The translations under genes were made by a program, and so were the position numbers. The notes beneath the pieces were generated by a model. The model did no database searches, was not told the DNA's origin, and was given only the letters and a program-made list of their open reading frames with translations. From positions 9,795 to 47,970 of the forward strand of contig VSOK01000016.1 in NCBI GenBank assembly GCA_009774765.1: 38,176 nt of DNA, in the 5' to 3' direction. The DNA comes from Bacteroidales bacterium. Its GTDB lineage: Bacteria > Bacteroidota > Bacteroidia > Bacteroidales > UBA932. Within the stretch, counting starts at the first letter, position 1. Each line of letters begins with the position of its first letter. Shown one piece after another: positions 1 to 7,412 of this stretch.

Positions 1-2
1 GT

Positions 3-38
3 CTGAACGAAGTTCAGGGGGTTGAGACAAGCCTGTAA
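3..38 (+). CDS. C-terminal tail of an unidentified protein (partial)
   Basis: One frame is open from the window edge to a TAA at 36-38 and would end in LNEVQGVETSL. Only eleven codons are visible, so no family can be assigned. It runs in the same direction as aroK and stops 25 nt before the aroK ATG, so it may be the upstream gene of the same transcript. The stop codon lies inside the left arm of an inverted repeat that continues into aroK. It could also be chance open sequence. Confidence 0.3.
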   Translation: MNEVQGVETSL

Positions 39-86
39 GTGACACAATTGAAATAATTTTTATATGACATTGTCACTTACAGGCTT
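29..86. repeat. Perfect 16-bp inverted repeat around the aroK start codon
   Basis: Bases 29-44 (AAGCCTGTAAGTGACA) are the exact reverse complement of bases 71-86, separated by 26 nt. The left arm contains the TAA that ends the upstream reading frame. The ATG of aroK (64-66) is in the loop and the right arm covers aroK codons 3-8. In mRNA this would fold into a stable hairpin presenting the start codon in its loop. The repeat is seen directly; a role in translational control or coupling is inferred. Confidence 0.75.
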
Positions 87-624
87 TATGGGCTGCGGCA
101 AAAGCAGTGTCGGCAAGGAACTGTCGGCATTGCTCGGATGTAAGCTGACAGACCTTGACTCATATATAGAAGCAACACAAGGGCAGTCAATACCGGCCAT
201 TTTCAAAACACAAGGAGAAAAGGCATTCCGGCAGATGGAGCTAAGCGCACTCAAGGAACTTCTGTACGACAATGGAACAAACGGTGAAAAAGGTCAGGAC
301 ATAACAATACTGTCACTCGGAGGCGGTACATTGACGACACCCGAATGCGCATCACTCATAATACAGCATACAGAATGTATCTATCTGCGCGCCTCAACCG
401 ATACCCTTGCAAGAAATCTGGAAAATGACTTCAACAACCGTCCTATGCTATCGCAGAGCTCAGACAGTCAATACGACAACCGTGCTCTCCGCGCAAAAAT
501 AGAAGAACTTATGCGCATCCGCAGCACAATATACGAATCCGCAGCGCACAGAATAATCGACATTGACGGAAAATCATTCAAAGAAATCGCTGAAGAAATA
601 GCAGGCTGCCTCAAAGAAGACTAA
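64..624 (+). CDS. aroK: Shikimate kinase
   Basis: AroK phosphorylates shikimate to shikimate-3-phosphate with ATP in the cytosolic chorismate pathway. The 186-residue protein is the usual length for the family. The Walker A loop is GFMGCGKSS (about 7-15). D30/D32 and R56 sit where the family binds Mg and shikimate, GGG is at 86-88, and an NRPML motif (near 124) gives the lid arginine. The ATG at 64 places the P-loop at the normal distance from the N-terminus. A weak TAATTTTT box (54-61) ends just before the ATG. The gene is convergent with recJ and their ends overlap by 3 nt. aroE, from the same pathway, lies 5.7 kb away in a different transcript. Confidence 0.95.
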   Translation: MTLSLTGFMGCGKSSVGKELSALLGCKLTDLDSYIEATQGQSIPAIFKTQGEKAFRQMELSALKELLYDNGTNGEKGQDITILSLGGGTLTTPECASLIIQHTECIYLRASTDTLARNLENDFNNRPMLSQSSDSQYDNRALRAKIEELMRIRSTIYESAAHRIIDIDGKSFKEIAEEIAGCLKED

Positions 625-2354
625 ATGAACTCCTCCCTGTCACGGAGATCTTTGATGCGGAGCTGCAGATTGGCAATACCGCGATAATAATTCTCCACGA
701 TCGAATAGCAGACATCAAACGGATTTCCGGCCTTGATATGATCGAAATGTTCGGACTTGTTGAAAGCTATGGCAGAAATATGTCTGTACGGCTGAGTCTC
801 CTGGATAAGCTCCAGGCGAAGATGACCTCCCTCCGCTCCTACTTTGCGCGCATTGCCGTTGTCATAGACATTCTCCGTAAGGAAAACAGGGGCATTGTTA
901 CCTGGCCCGAAAGGCTGGAACTGCTTGAGAATCCTGAAGAATTTAGGTGTTATCTGCTCGAACTGCAACCTTGTGTCAATTGTAATCAGAGGAGTAAGCA
1001 TCTGATGATCAATCTTTCCTGCAATAAAGACATCTATCCTTCTGCAAAACTCATCCAGATTCTCCTCTTTCAATGTAAGTCCTGCGGCATAAAGATGACC
1101 ACCGAAATTCTCAAGAAGGTCCGCACAGCTTTCAATGGCATCATACAGGTCAAAACCGTGCACGCTTCTGGCCGAGCCTGTTACAAGCCCGTTTGACTTC
1201 GTAAGAACGATGGTAGGCTTGTAGAAAGCCTCCACAAGACGTGATGCGACAATGCCGACTACACCTTTATGCCACAAAGGATTATAGACAATGGTAGCAT
1301 TCTCTGCAGGAAGACATTTCCTGGAGCGTACCATCTCCAAAGCTTCCTGTGTAATCTCCCTGTCTATATTCTTGCGTTCATTGTTATGCTCATTTATCTC
1401 GGTGCCTATGCGTACCGCAACATCATCGTCATCTGCCGTAAGGAGCTCAACTGCAATACGTCCTGTCTCCATCCTTCCGGCGGCATTGATTCTCGGACCG
1501 ATCTTGAATACTATATCATCTATCGTAATATGCTCAGGATCAAGACCTGAAAGATGAATCATCGCCAGAAGTCCTTTACGGGGCTCCTCATTGAGGCGTT
1601 TGAGTCCGAAATGAGCAAGTATCCTGTTCTCCCCTATCACGGAAACAAGGTCAGACGCAATACTTACCACAAGCAGATCCAGAAGCGGCACAAGACTCTC
1701 GAACGGGATACCGTTTTTTCTTGAATATGCCTGTACAAGCTTGAAACCTACTCCGCATCCGGAAAGGTCGTCAAAAGGATAGAGGCAGTCCTCCCTCTTG
1801 GGGTCAAGCACGGCTACGGCATCCGGAAGATCATTTTCCGGAAGATGATGGTCGCAGATTATGACGTCTATTCCTTTGGAACGGGCATATCTTACCTTGT
1901 CATTGGCTTTGATGCCACAGTCCAGCGTTATTATCAGTGAGAAGCCGTTGTCCGCAGCCCAGTCGATACCTTTGAATGATACTCCATAGCCCTCATCATA
2001 ACGGTCAGGAATATAAAAGTCCACATTTGAGGTGAGACGGAGAATAAAGGAATATACCAAAGAGACCGCTGTCGTACCGTCGACATCATAATCCCCATAG
2101 ACGAGGATTTTTTCCCCTGACTCCACCGCTTTTTCCAGACGTGAGACAGCCTTGTCCATATCCTTCATCAGAAAAGGATCGTGAAGATTGCCAAGATCCG
2201 GACGGAAAAAGTCCCTTGCCTCCTGAAAAGTCCTGATGCCCCTCTGCGTCAGCAGTTCCGACAGCACAGGGTCCACTCCCAGTTCAGAAGACAGCCTGCT
2301 GACGGTTTCGGCGTCACCGGCATCTTTCAATATCCATTTCTTTTCTTTAGACAT
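621..2354 (-). CDS. recJ: Single-stranded-DNA-specific exonuclease RecJ
   Basis: RecJ degrades single-stranded DNA 5' to 3' in recombination and mismatch or base-excision repair. The DHH phosphoesterase signature is present: DYDVDGTTA (motif I), the DHH of DHHLPEND (motif III), and the DHHA1-type GGH..AAG in FGGHLYAAGL near residue 420. This is followed by a C-terminal nucleic-acid-binding (OB-like) part. I chose the ATG at 2354 (577 residues) over an in-frame TTG nine bases upstream, because the TTG overlaps the -7 promoter box. The stop codon overlaps the aroK stop, and no terminator is visible between the two convergent genes. Confidence 0.93.
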   Translation of the reverse strand: MSKEKKWILKDAGDAETVSRLSSELGVDPVLSELLTQRGIRTFQEARDFFRPDLGNLHDPFLMKDMDKAVSRLEKAVESGEKILVYGDYDVDGTTAVSLVYSFILRLTSNVDFYIPDRYDEGYGVSFKGIDWAADNGFSLIITLDCGIKANDKVRYARSKGIDVIICDHHLPENDLPDAVAVLDPKREDCLYPFDDLSGCGVGFKLVQAYSRKNGIPFESLVPLLDLLVVSIASDLVSVIGENRILAHFGLKRLNEEPRKGLLAMIHLSGLDPEHITIDDIVFKIGPRINAAGRMETGRIAVELLTADDDDVAVRIGTEINEHNNERKNIDREITQEALEMVRSRKCLPAENATIVYNPLWHKGVVGIVASRLVEAFYKPTIVLTKSNGLVTGSARSVHGFDLYDAIESCADLLENFGGHLYAAGLTLKEENLDEFCRRIDVFIAGKIDHQMLTPLITIDTRLQFEQITPKFFRILKQFQPFGPGNNAPVFLTENVYDNGNARKVGAEGGHLRLELIQETQPYRHISAIAFNKSEHFDHIKAGNPFDVCYSIVENYYRGIANLQLRIKDLRDREEFI

Positions 2355-2360
2355 ATCTTG

Positions 2361-2368
2361 CAAAGATA
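2361..2368 (-). promoter_or_regulatory. -7 promoter box for recJ, nearly leaderless
   Basis: Read on the minus strand, TATCTTTG matches the Bacteroidota -7 consensus TAnnTTTG perfectly. No convincing TTTG -33 element is present 19-21 nt upstream. The box ends only six bases before the recJ ATG at 2354, so the transcript would have almost no 5' leader. Confidence 0.5.
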
Positions 2369-2558
2369 ACGATAAAAATCATAAAAACAGAAGCCGGCAG
2401 ACCTTTTATTCATTTTATCCGATAATCGTGATTTCAGTTTATGAACTACAATAAATACTGCACCCCGGAATAATCCGAATAAATTCGGCTTCTCCTCTCG
2501 GTTTGCAATTTATGTTATGTTTTGGCATCAATTTATCATTATCTTTACCGTTTGCAAT

Positions 2559-2930
2559 ATGAAATATATCTACATAATATCAGGCTGCATAGCGGTATGT
2601 CTCGGAACTTTGGGTATAGTCGTTCCGGGCCTGCCGACCACACCTTTCATTCTGCTGGCCTCCTGGTGTTTCTACAAAAGCTCGCCCAAGCTGAGAGAGA
2701 GGCTCCTCAACTCGTTTTTAGGGAAATATATAAGAAATTACGAACGCGACAAAGGCCTGACCATACGTAAAAAGGCATATATAATAGCATTTATGGCTGC
2801 TATGGTCGGTATCTCCGCCGGATTCTTTATTGATTCCACTGCAATAAGGATCGTAGTCATAGCCTCTGCCATTATAGGATGCATAGTTGTGGGCTTTGTT
2901 GTCCCTACCGTCAACGGGAAAGACAGGTAG
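2559..2930 (+). CDS. DUF454 (YbaN family) small inner-membrane protein
   Basis: This is a 123-residue hydrophobic protein. The N-terminal signature LGTLGIVVPGLPTTPFILLA followed by CFYKSSPKL is the hallmark of DUF454/YbaN. A membrane segment covers about residues 3-22 and two more lie in the C-terminal half, around the IIAFMAAMVGISAGFF and IVVIASAIIGCIVVGF stretches. The function of the family is unknown. I prefer the ATG at 2559 because the conserved signature begins shortly after it; an upstream in-frame ATG at 2517 would add 14 poorly conserved-looking residues. The gene stands alone between recJ (divergent) and lysS (same strand, 150 nt downstream). Confidence 0.85.
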   Translation: MKYIYIISGCIAVCLGTLGIVVPGLPTTPFILLASWCFYKSSPKLRERLLNSFLGKYIRNYERDKGLTIRKKAYIIAFMAAMVGISAGFFIDSTAIRIVVIASAIIGCIVVGFVVPTVNGKDR

Positions 2931-2987
2931 AGGCAGCCCTGATGCAACATTTTTATTCAGCGATGCTCATATATAAGGAAAAAAGCG

Positions 2988-2995
2988 TATTTTTG
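2988..2995 (+). promoter_or_regulatory. -7 promoter box for lysS
   Basis: TATTTTTG matches TAnnTTTG exactly and lies 85 nt before the lysS ATG. No good TTTG -33 box is found at the expected spacing. The resulting leader would be about 80 nt. Confidence 0.45.
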
Positions 2996-3080
2996 TACGT
3001 TTGGTGCAGAAACGTCCCAATTGTATTGCGCAGGCGTTTCAGCTGCCCTATAAACGAATATAAATCAATAATATAGAATT

Positions 3081-4598
3081 ATGAGCAATATGGAGCTTAA
3101 CGAGATGGAGCTTAACAGGAGAGAAGCTCTTGGAAAACTCAGAGAACTCGGCATTGAACCGTATCCGGCAGCCCTCTATCCTGTAAATGCCACGGCACAG
3201 CAGATCAAGGACGAATATGATCCGGAGAAAGGCAATCTTGCCGACGTCGTGATTGCCGGAAGGATAATGTCACGCAGGATTATGGGAGCGGCCGCTTTCA
3301 TCGAGCTGCAGGACGAGACAGGAAGGATTCAGGTGTATGTAAAACGTGATGAGATATGCCCTGGTGAAGACAAGACTATGTACAACACCGTTTTCAAGAA
3401 GCTTCTTGACATCGGAGACATAATCGGCATCAAAGGATATGCTTTCATCACACAGACCGGACAGCTTTCCGTTCACGCAAAGGAGCTTACCCTTCTCAGC
3501 AAATCCCTGAGAGTACTTCCTATAGTAAAGGAAAAGGACGGTGAAGTCTATGACGCATTTTCCGATCCTGAACTGAAGTACAGGCAAAGGTATGTGGACC
3601 TGATCGTCAATCCTCAGGTACGCGAGACTTTCATCAAAAGGAGCCGGATCATCGCCACTATGCGCGAATATTTCAACGAGGCCGGATGCCTTGAGGTGGA
3701 GACTCCTATCCTCCAGTCAATTCCGGGAGGAGCGACGGCACGTCCTTTCATCACGCACCATAACGCTCTTGACATTCCTCTGTACCTGCGTATCGCAAAT
3801 GAGCTTTACCTGAAAAGGCTCATCGTCGGAGGCTACAATGGAGTGTACGAGTTCGCAAAGGACTTCCGCAACGAGGGTATGGACAAGACACACAACCCTG
3901 AGTTCACCTGTATGGAAATCTACGTGGCATACAAGGATTATATCTGGATGATGGAGTTCGTGGAAAATATGCTGGAGAAGATCGCACTGAAACTTCACGG
4001 CAAGACACAGGTCCAGATCGGAGACAACACCGTGGACTTCAAACCTCCTTTCAGAAGACTTCCTATGCTGGAGGCGATCAAGGAATATGCAGGAGTTGAC
4101 ATTGCAGGTATGGACGAGGAACAGCTCCGCGAGACCTGCAAAAAGCTCCACGTCGAGACTGACCCTTCATTCGGAAAAGGAAAGCTCATTGACGCCATCT
4201 TCGGAGAATATTGCGAAGACAAGCTCATACAGCCGACATTCATCACCGACTATCCTGTGGAAATGTCTCCTCTCACCAAAAGGCACAGAAGCAATCCTGA
4301 ACTTACTGAAAGGTTTGAACTTTTCGTATGCGGCAAGGAACTGGCCAATGCGTACAGCGAGCTGAACGACCCTATCGACCAGTACGAAAGGTTCCAGGAC
4401 CAGCTCCGTCTCAAGGACAACGGGGATGACGAAGCGATGTTCATCGATATGGACTTTGTACGCGCGCTCGAATACGGCATGCCTCCTACATCCGGAATGG
4501 GTATGGGTATCGACCGTCTGACAATGTTCATGACCAACTCCCCTACCATCCAGGACGTACTCTTCTTCCCTCAGATGCGCCCGAAGAACAACGCATAG
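3081..4598 (+). CDS. lysS: Lysyl-tRNA synthetase, class II
   Basis: LysRS attaches lysine to tRNA-Lys. The 505-residue protein has an N-terminal OB-fold anticodon-binding domain (about 55-165, IAGRIMSRRIMGAAAFIELQ) followed by a class II catalytic core. Motif 2 is visible as FRNEGMDKTHNPEFTCMEIY, and motif 3 as GMGMGIDRL (472-480) with its ATP-binding arginine R479. The N-terminus contains a 15-nt tandem duplication (3090-3119) giving MELNE-MELNR, so starts at 3081, 3090 or 3105 are possible; the first is used. The gene ends 18 nt before a strong palindromic terminator shared with the convergent sir2 gene. Confidence 0.96.
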   Translation: MSNMELNEMELNRREALGKLRELGIEPYPAALYPVNATAQQIKDEYDPEKGNLADVVIAGRIMSRRIMGAAAFIELQDETGRIQVYVKRDEICPGEDKTMYNTVFKKLLDIGDIIGIKGYAFITQTGQLSVHAKELTLLSKSLRVLPIVKEKDGEVYDAFSDPELKYRQRYVDLIVNPQVRETFIKRSRIIATMREYFNEAGCLEVETPILQSIPGGATARPFITHHNALDIPLYLRIANELYLKRLIVGGYNGVYEFAKDFRNEGMDKTHNPEFTCMEIYVAYKDYIWMMEFVENMLEKIALKLHGKTQVQIGDNTVDFKPPFRRLPMLEAIKEYAGVDIAGMDEEQLRETCKKLHVETDPSFGKGKLIDAIFGEYCEDKLIQPTFITDYPVEMSPLTKRHRSNPELTERFELFVCGKELANAYSELNDPIDQYERFQDQLRLKDNGDDEAMFIDMDFVRALEYGMPPTSGMGMGIDRLTMFMTNSPTIQDVLFFPQMRPKNNA

Positions 4599-4616
4599 AA
4601 AGACATATAGCGATAA

Positions 4617-4650
4617 AAATAATGCTGCTGAAATTTCAGCAGCATTATTT
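4617..4650. terminator. Bidirectional terminator between lysS and sir2
   Basis: The 34 bases form a perfect palindrome, 17 bp per arm, with core TGCTGCTGAAA/TTTCAGCAGCA and A/T tails on both sides that give a U-tract in either direction. It lies just after the lysS stop and overlaps the last two bases of the convergent sir2 stop codon. Confidence 0.85.
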
Positions 4651-5356
4651 ATTTTTTCAGCATACCGCAGAAGGTTTCCATTCCGCGTGTGGCGACATCC
4701 TTTATGAAGGTGATACGTCCGTCGCGGACAGGAAGGTCGTTCGGGTCTATTATATAGATAGGGGTGTCGTGCCCGGCATAGCGGTAAAGTCCTGCAGCAG
4801 GATAAACCTGCAGGGACGTGCCCACAATCAGCAGTATATCGGCTGATTCAACGGCATCTATAGCCTGGCTGATCTTCGGGACCGCTTCTCCGAACCAAAC
4901 TATATGGGGACGGAGCTGAGCTCCGTCAGGCGCAAGGTCACCAAGATGTATCTCATCATAACCTATATCAAACACCTTTGCCTCCGAATACCCGTCAGAA
5001 TCATTGAAGCTGTCCACAGGACGTACCTTGGTAAGTTCTCCGTGCAGATGTATGACACGGGTACTGCCGGCAGCTTCGTGAAGATTATCTATATTCTGTG
5101 TAACCACAGTGACGTCATAATCCTTTTCAAGGGAAGCGATTGCCCTGTGTGCCGCATTCGGACTTGCATTTGCCAGGTCACGCCTGCGCTGATTGTAGAA
5201 ATCCAACACTGTCGCAGGATCGCGATGCCATCCTTCTATGGACGCCACATCCTCCACCCTGTAGTTTTCCCACAGCCCGTCACTGTCCCTGAACGTCCTG
5301 ATGCCGCTTTCCGCACTGACACCGGCACCCGTCAGCACTGCCAACTTCTGTTTCAT
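4649..5356 (-). CDS. cobB: Sir2-family NAD-dependent protein deacylase
   Basis: Sirtuins remove acyl groups from lysines using NAD+. The 235-residue protein shows the NAD-binding GAGVSAESGI (10-19), TFRDSDGLW (21-29), QNID (87-90) and the catalytic histidine H105 in HLHGEL. Y54 and R57 form the YxxR pair of the SIRT5/CobB-like class, which accepts negatively charged acyl groups such as succinyl. The four zinc-binding cysteines expected between H105 and the later GxxLRPxIVWFGE motif (146-156) are absent. An unusually strong Shine-Dalgarno sequence precedes the ATG. Family assignment is firm; desuccinylase activity is inferred from the YxxR pair. Confidence 0.92.
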   Translation of the reverse strand: MKQKLAVLTGAGVSAESGIRTFRDSDGLWENYRVEDVASIEGWHRDPATVLDFYNQRRRDLANASPNAAHRAIASLEKDYDVTVVTQNIDNLHEAAGSTRVIHLHGELTKVRPVDSFNDSDGYSEAKVFDIGYDEIHLGDLAPDGAQLRPHIVWFGEAVPKISQAIDAVESADILLIVGTSLQVYPAAGLYRYAGHDTPIYIIDPNDLPVRDGRITFIKDVATRGMETFCGMLKK

Positions 5357-5361
5357 ACCAT

Positions 5362-5369
5362 ACCTCCTT
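5362..5369 (-). promoter_or_regulatory. Strong Shine-Dalgarno sequence of sir2
   Basis: On the minus strand AAGGAGGT lies five bases before the ATG at 5356. It is a near-perfect complement to the 16S rRNA 3' end. Most other genes in this window have no such sequence, in line with the weak Shine-Dalgarno use known in Bacteroidota. Confidence 0.7.
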
Positions 5370-5411
5370 ACATTTCCATTTTAGACATGCATCCAAAAAA
5401 TCTTTATCCCG

Positions 5412-5419
5412 CAAATTTA
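5412..5419 (-). promoter_or_regulatory. -7 promoter box for sir2
   Basis: Minus-strand TAAATTTG matches TAnnTTTG. It implies a leader of about 50 nt that contains the strong Shine-Dalgarno sequence. The -33 element is not clear. Confidence 0.45.
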
Positions 5420-5465
5420 GCACAAAAGCAGAAAATCAGGCCGGTTAAGGTAACCTTATTTTCAC

Positions 5466-5473
5466 TACCTTTG
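5466..5473 (+). promoter_or_regulatory. -7 promoter box for the trmH-like gene and aroE
   Basis: TACCTTTG matches TAnnTTTG perfectly and ends seven bases before the ATG at 5481. Transcription would start almost at the start codon. It is divergent from the sir2 promoter about 50 nt away. No clear -33 box is seen. Confidence 0.55.
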
Positions 5474-5480
5474 CAGGATT

Positions 5481-6320
5481 ATGAGAACAGAAACTGTGAC
5501 ATCGGGACAGAACCCGAAAATAAAGGAACTCCTTGCACTCCAGGAGAAGTCCAGGACCAGACGGGAAAAAGGACTTTTCGTGGTGGAAGGAAGACGTGAA
5601 CTCGGCCATTGTCTGGATGCAGGATACAAGGCCAGGACACTGTTCGTATGTATGGAAATAATCTCCGGAAATGAACTTGGAGAAATCATAGGAAAGGCCT
5701 CAAGAGCAGGAGAATCAGCTGATGATGCAATGCCCAATATCATAGAAGTGCCATCCGCGCTCTATGACAAGATTGCATACAGAGGCGGTACGGAAGGGAT
5801 TATCGCAGAGGTTGAATATATGGACAGAGGCCTGGACAGCATCAGGCTCAGCGGTTCGCCTCTCATAGTCGTACTTGAAAGCGTGGAGAAGCCAGGCAAC
5901 CTCGGAGCGGTCCTCAGAAGCGCGGATGCAGCAGGAGCAGACGCCGTGATAATATGCGATCCTCTTACGGACATCTACAATCCCAATCTGATACGTTCCA
6001 GCATAGGCGCAGTCTTTTCAAGACAAATTGCTACAGCCTCATCCTGCGACACGATCAAATGGTTGAAAGACAACAAGATCAGCATATACACCGCCCAGCT
6101 GCAGGACTCTGAATGGTATTATTCCACAGATATGAGCGGCGGCACGGCAATAGTCATGGGCACTGAATCAACAGGACTGACAGATGTCTGGAGGCAGGCT
6201 GCAGATGCGCATATAAAGATACCTATGCTCGGACAGCTCGACTCCCTGAATGTGTCAGTCTCGGCGGCCATTCTTCTGTATGAAGCTGTACGTCAGCGGC
6301 AACAAGCAAAACAGTTATGA
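5481..6320 (+). CDS. TrmH/SpoU-family RNA 2'-O-methyltransferase
   Basis: The 279-residue protein is a SPOUT-class enzyme that transfers a methyl group from S-adenosylmethionine to a ribose 2'-OH in rRNA or tRNA. The N-terminal substrate-binding domain (about 5-110, with the typical LFVVEGRREL) is followed by the SpoU catalytic domain. Motif 1 is ESVEKPGNLGAVLRSADA (133-150, with N140 and R146), motif 2 is VMGTESTGL (near 226), and motif 3 is SLNVSVSAAILLYEA near the C-terminus. The target nucleotide cannot be told from sequence. The stop overlaps the aroE start as ATGA (6317-6320), so the two are translationally coupled. Confidence 0.9.
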   Translation: MRTETVTSGQNPKIKELLALQEKSRTRREKGLFVVEGRRELGHCLDAGYKARTLFVCMEIISGNELGEIIGKASRAGESADDAMPNIIEVPSALYDKIAYRGGTEGIIAEVEYMDRGLDSIRLSGSPLIVVLESVEKPGNLGAVLRSADAAGADAVIICDPLTDIYNPNLIRSSIGAVFSRQIATASSCDTIKWLKDNKISIYTAQLQDSEWYYSTDMSGGTAIVMGTESTGLTDVWRQAADAHIKIPMLGQLDSLNVSVSAAILLYEAVRQRQQAKQL

Positions 6321-7201
6321 AAAAATTCGGTCTTATAGGCAATCCGATAGCCCACTCGATGAGTCCGGCCCTTTTCAAGGCAGCATACAGCAGTACGGAT
6401 GGCCAGGACGGAAGTCCTGAATTCATCTATGAACTGATAGAAGGAGCTGACTTTGAGGCTTCATACAAGAAATTCACAGAAGAATATGACGGAATAAACG
6501 TGACTGCCCCATTCAAGGAAAAAGCATTTGCAAAAGCCGTCATCAAAAGCCCTGAATGCCAAAAGACGGGCGCAACAAACCTTCTGGTAAAGACACCGGA
6601 AGGCATCAGGGCATATAATTCTGATTATTCAGGTATCCTTCTGTCACTTCTGGAAGCACTGCATCCGGAAAAGAAACTTAAGGACCTCTACTCAGCAATC
6701 ACCGCACGCAGCATTGACAAACCGTCCGGACTGTCCGCTCTTGTCACAGGGTGCGGAGGAGCCGGCAAGGCAGCCGCAGTCGCCGCCGGAGACCTCGGAC
6801 TTTCAGTAACATTAATAAACCGCACAGTATCAAAGGCTGAAGCCATTGCCGCCGCACTCCCGGAATACGGATTCAAGGTCAGGCGACAAGAAGATTTCCG
6901 CCAATGCTTCAAAGAGGCGGATATTGTAATCTACACGCTTCCCGGACCTGTCGAAGGCATATATGAACTCACTGGGGATGATTTCAGCACCCGGTCCGGA
7001 TATGGGAAAATACTGCTTGAGGCAAACTACAAGGACCCTGCATTCACACCATGGATACTGAGCGGGATACAGGCTGCAAACCCTGAATTCAAATATATCC
7101 CTGGCAAGAAATGGCTGCTGTATCAGGCATATACCGGATACGGGCTTTTCACAGGAAAAGCTCCTGACCTTGAAGCGATGACACAGGTATTCGGACAATA
7201 G
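6317..7201 (+). CDS. aroE: Shikimate dehydrogenase
   Basis: AroE reduces 3-dehydroshikimate to shikimate with NADPH. S14 and S16 (SMSP) bind substrate. K67 in NVTAPFKE and D103 in YNSDYSG are the catalytic pair. A Rossmann NADP-binding loop GCGGAGKAA lies near residue 147, and the C-terminal YQAYTGYGLFTG supplies the conserved glutamine. At 294 residues it is slightly longer than usual, mainly from a short insertion (about 113-138) between the substrate and cofactor domains. It overlaps the upstream methyltransferase gene by 4 nt. No obvious terminator follows within the 211-nt gap to ssb. Confidence 0.93.
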   Translation: MKKFGLIGNPIAHSMSPALFKAAYSSTDGQDGSPEFIYELIEGADFEASYKKFTEEYDGINVTAPFKEKAFAKAVIKSPECQKTGATNLLVKTPEGIRAYNSDYSGILLSLLEALHPEKKLKDLYSAITARSIDKPSGLSALVTGCGGAGKAAAVAAGDLGLSVTLINRTVSKAEAIAAALPEYGFKVRRQEDFRQCFKEADIVIYTLPGPVEGIYELTGDDFSTRSGYGKILLEANYKDPAFTPWILSGIQAANPEFKYIPGKKWLLYQAYTGYGLFTGKAPDLEAMTQVFGQ

Positions 7202-7338
7202 TTCCGATGCCGGCAATCTCTCAAGAATCTATGATATTTTATCCGAAAGTCAGAATTAATGATTATCTTGCAGAGTTTTTGATGCCCCGTAAGGGATGTC
7301 TGAAATTATAAGACACCATTATTAATTTGTCAAACAGA

Positions 7339-7392
7339 GAAACTGTCAGGATTTGCGGGAAAAGCGTTCCTGAAATATCCCGAAACAGTTTC
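7339..7392 (+). promoter_or_regulatory. Possible structured leader upstream of ssb
   Basis: GAAACTGT (7339-7346) pairs with ACAGTTTC (7385-7392). Inside it, CAGGA (7347-7351) pairs with TCCTG (7368-7372), or alternatively CGGGA (7356-7360) with TCCCG (7378-7382). The structure ends 20 nt before the ssb ATG. The pairings are visible; regulation by them is a guess. No TAnnTTTG promoter is evident in the same gap. Confidence 0.35.
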
Positions 7393-7412
7393 CGGCATAA
7401 ACTAAAATATAT

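Noticed and set aside
4904..5599. A 231-codon open frame on the plus strand
   Set aside because: It is antisense to the sirtuin gene, crosses its promoter, and runs into the start of the trmH-like gene in another frame; no domain is visible.
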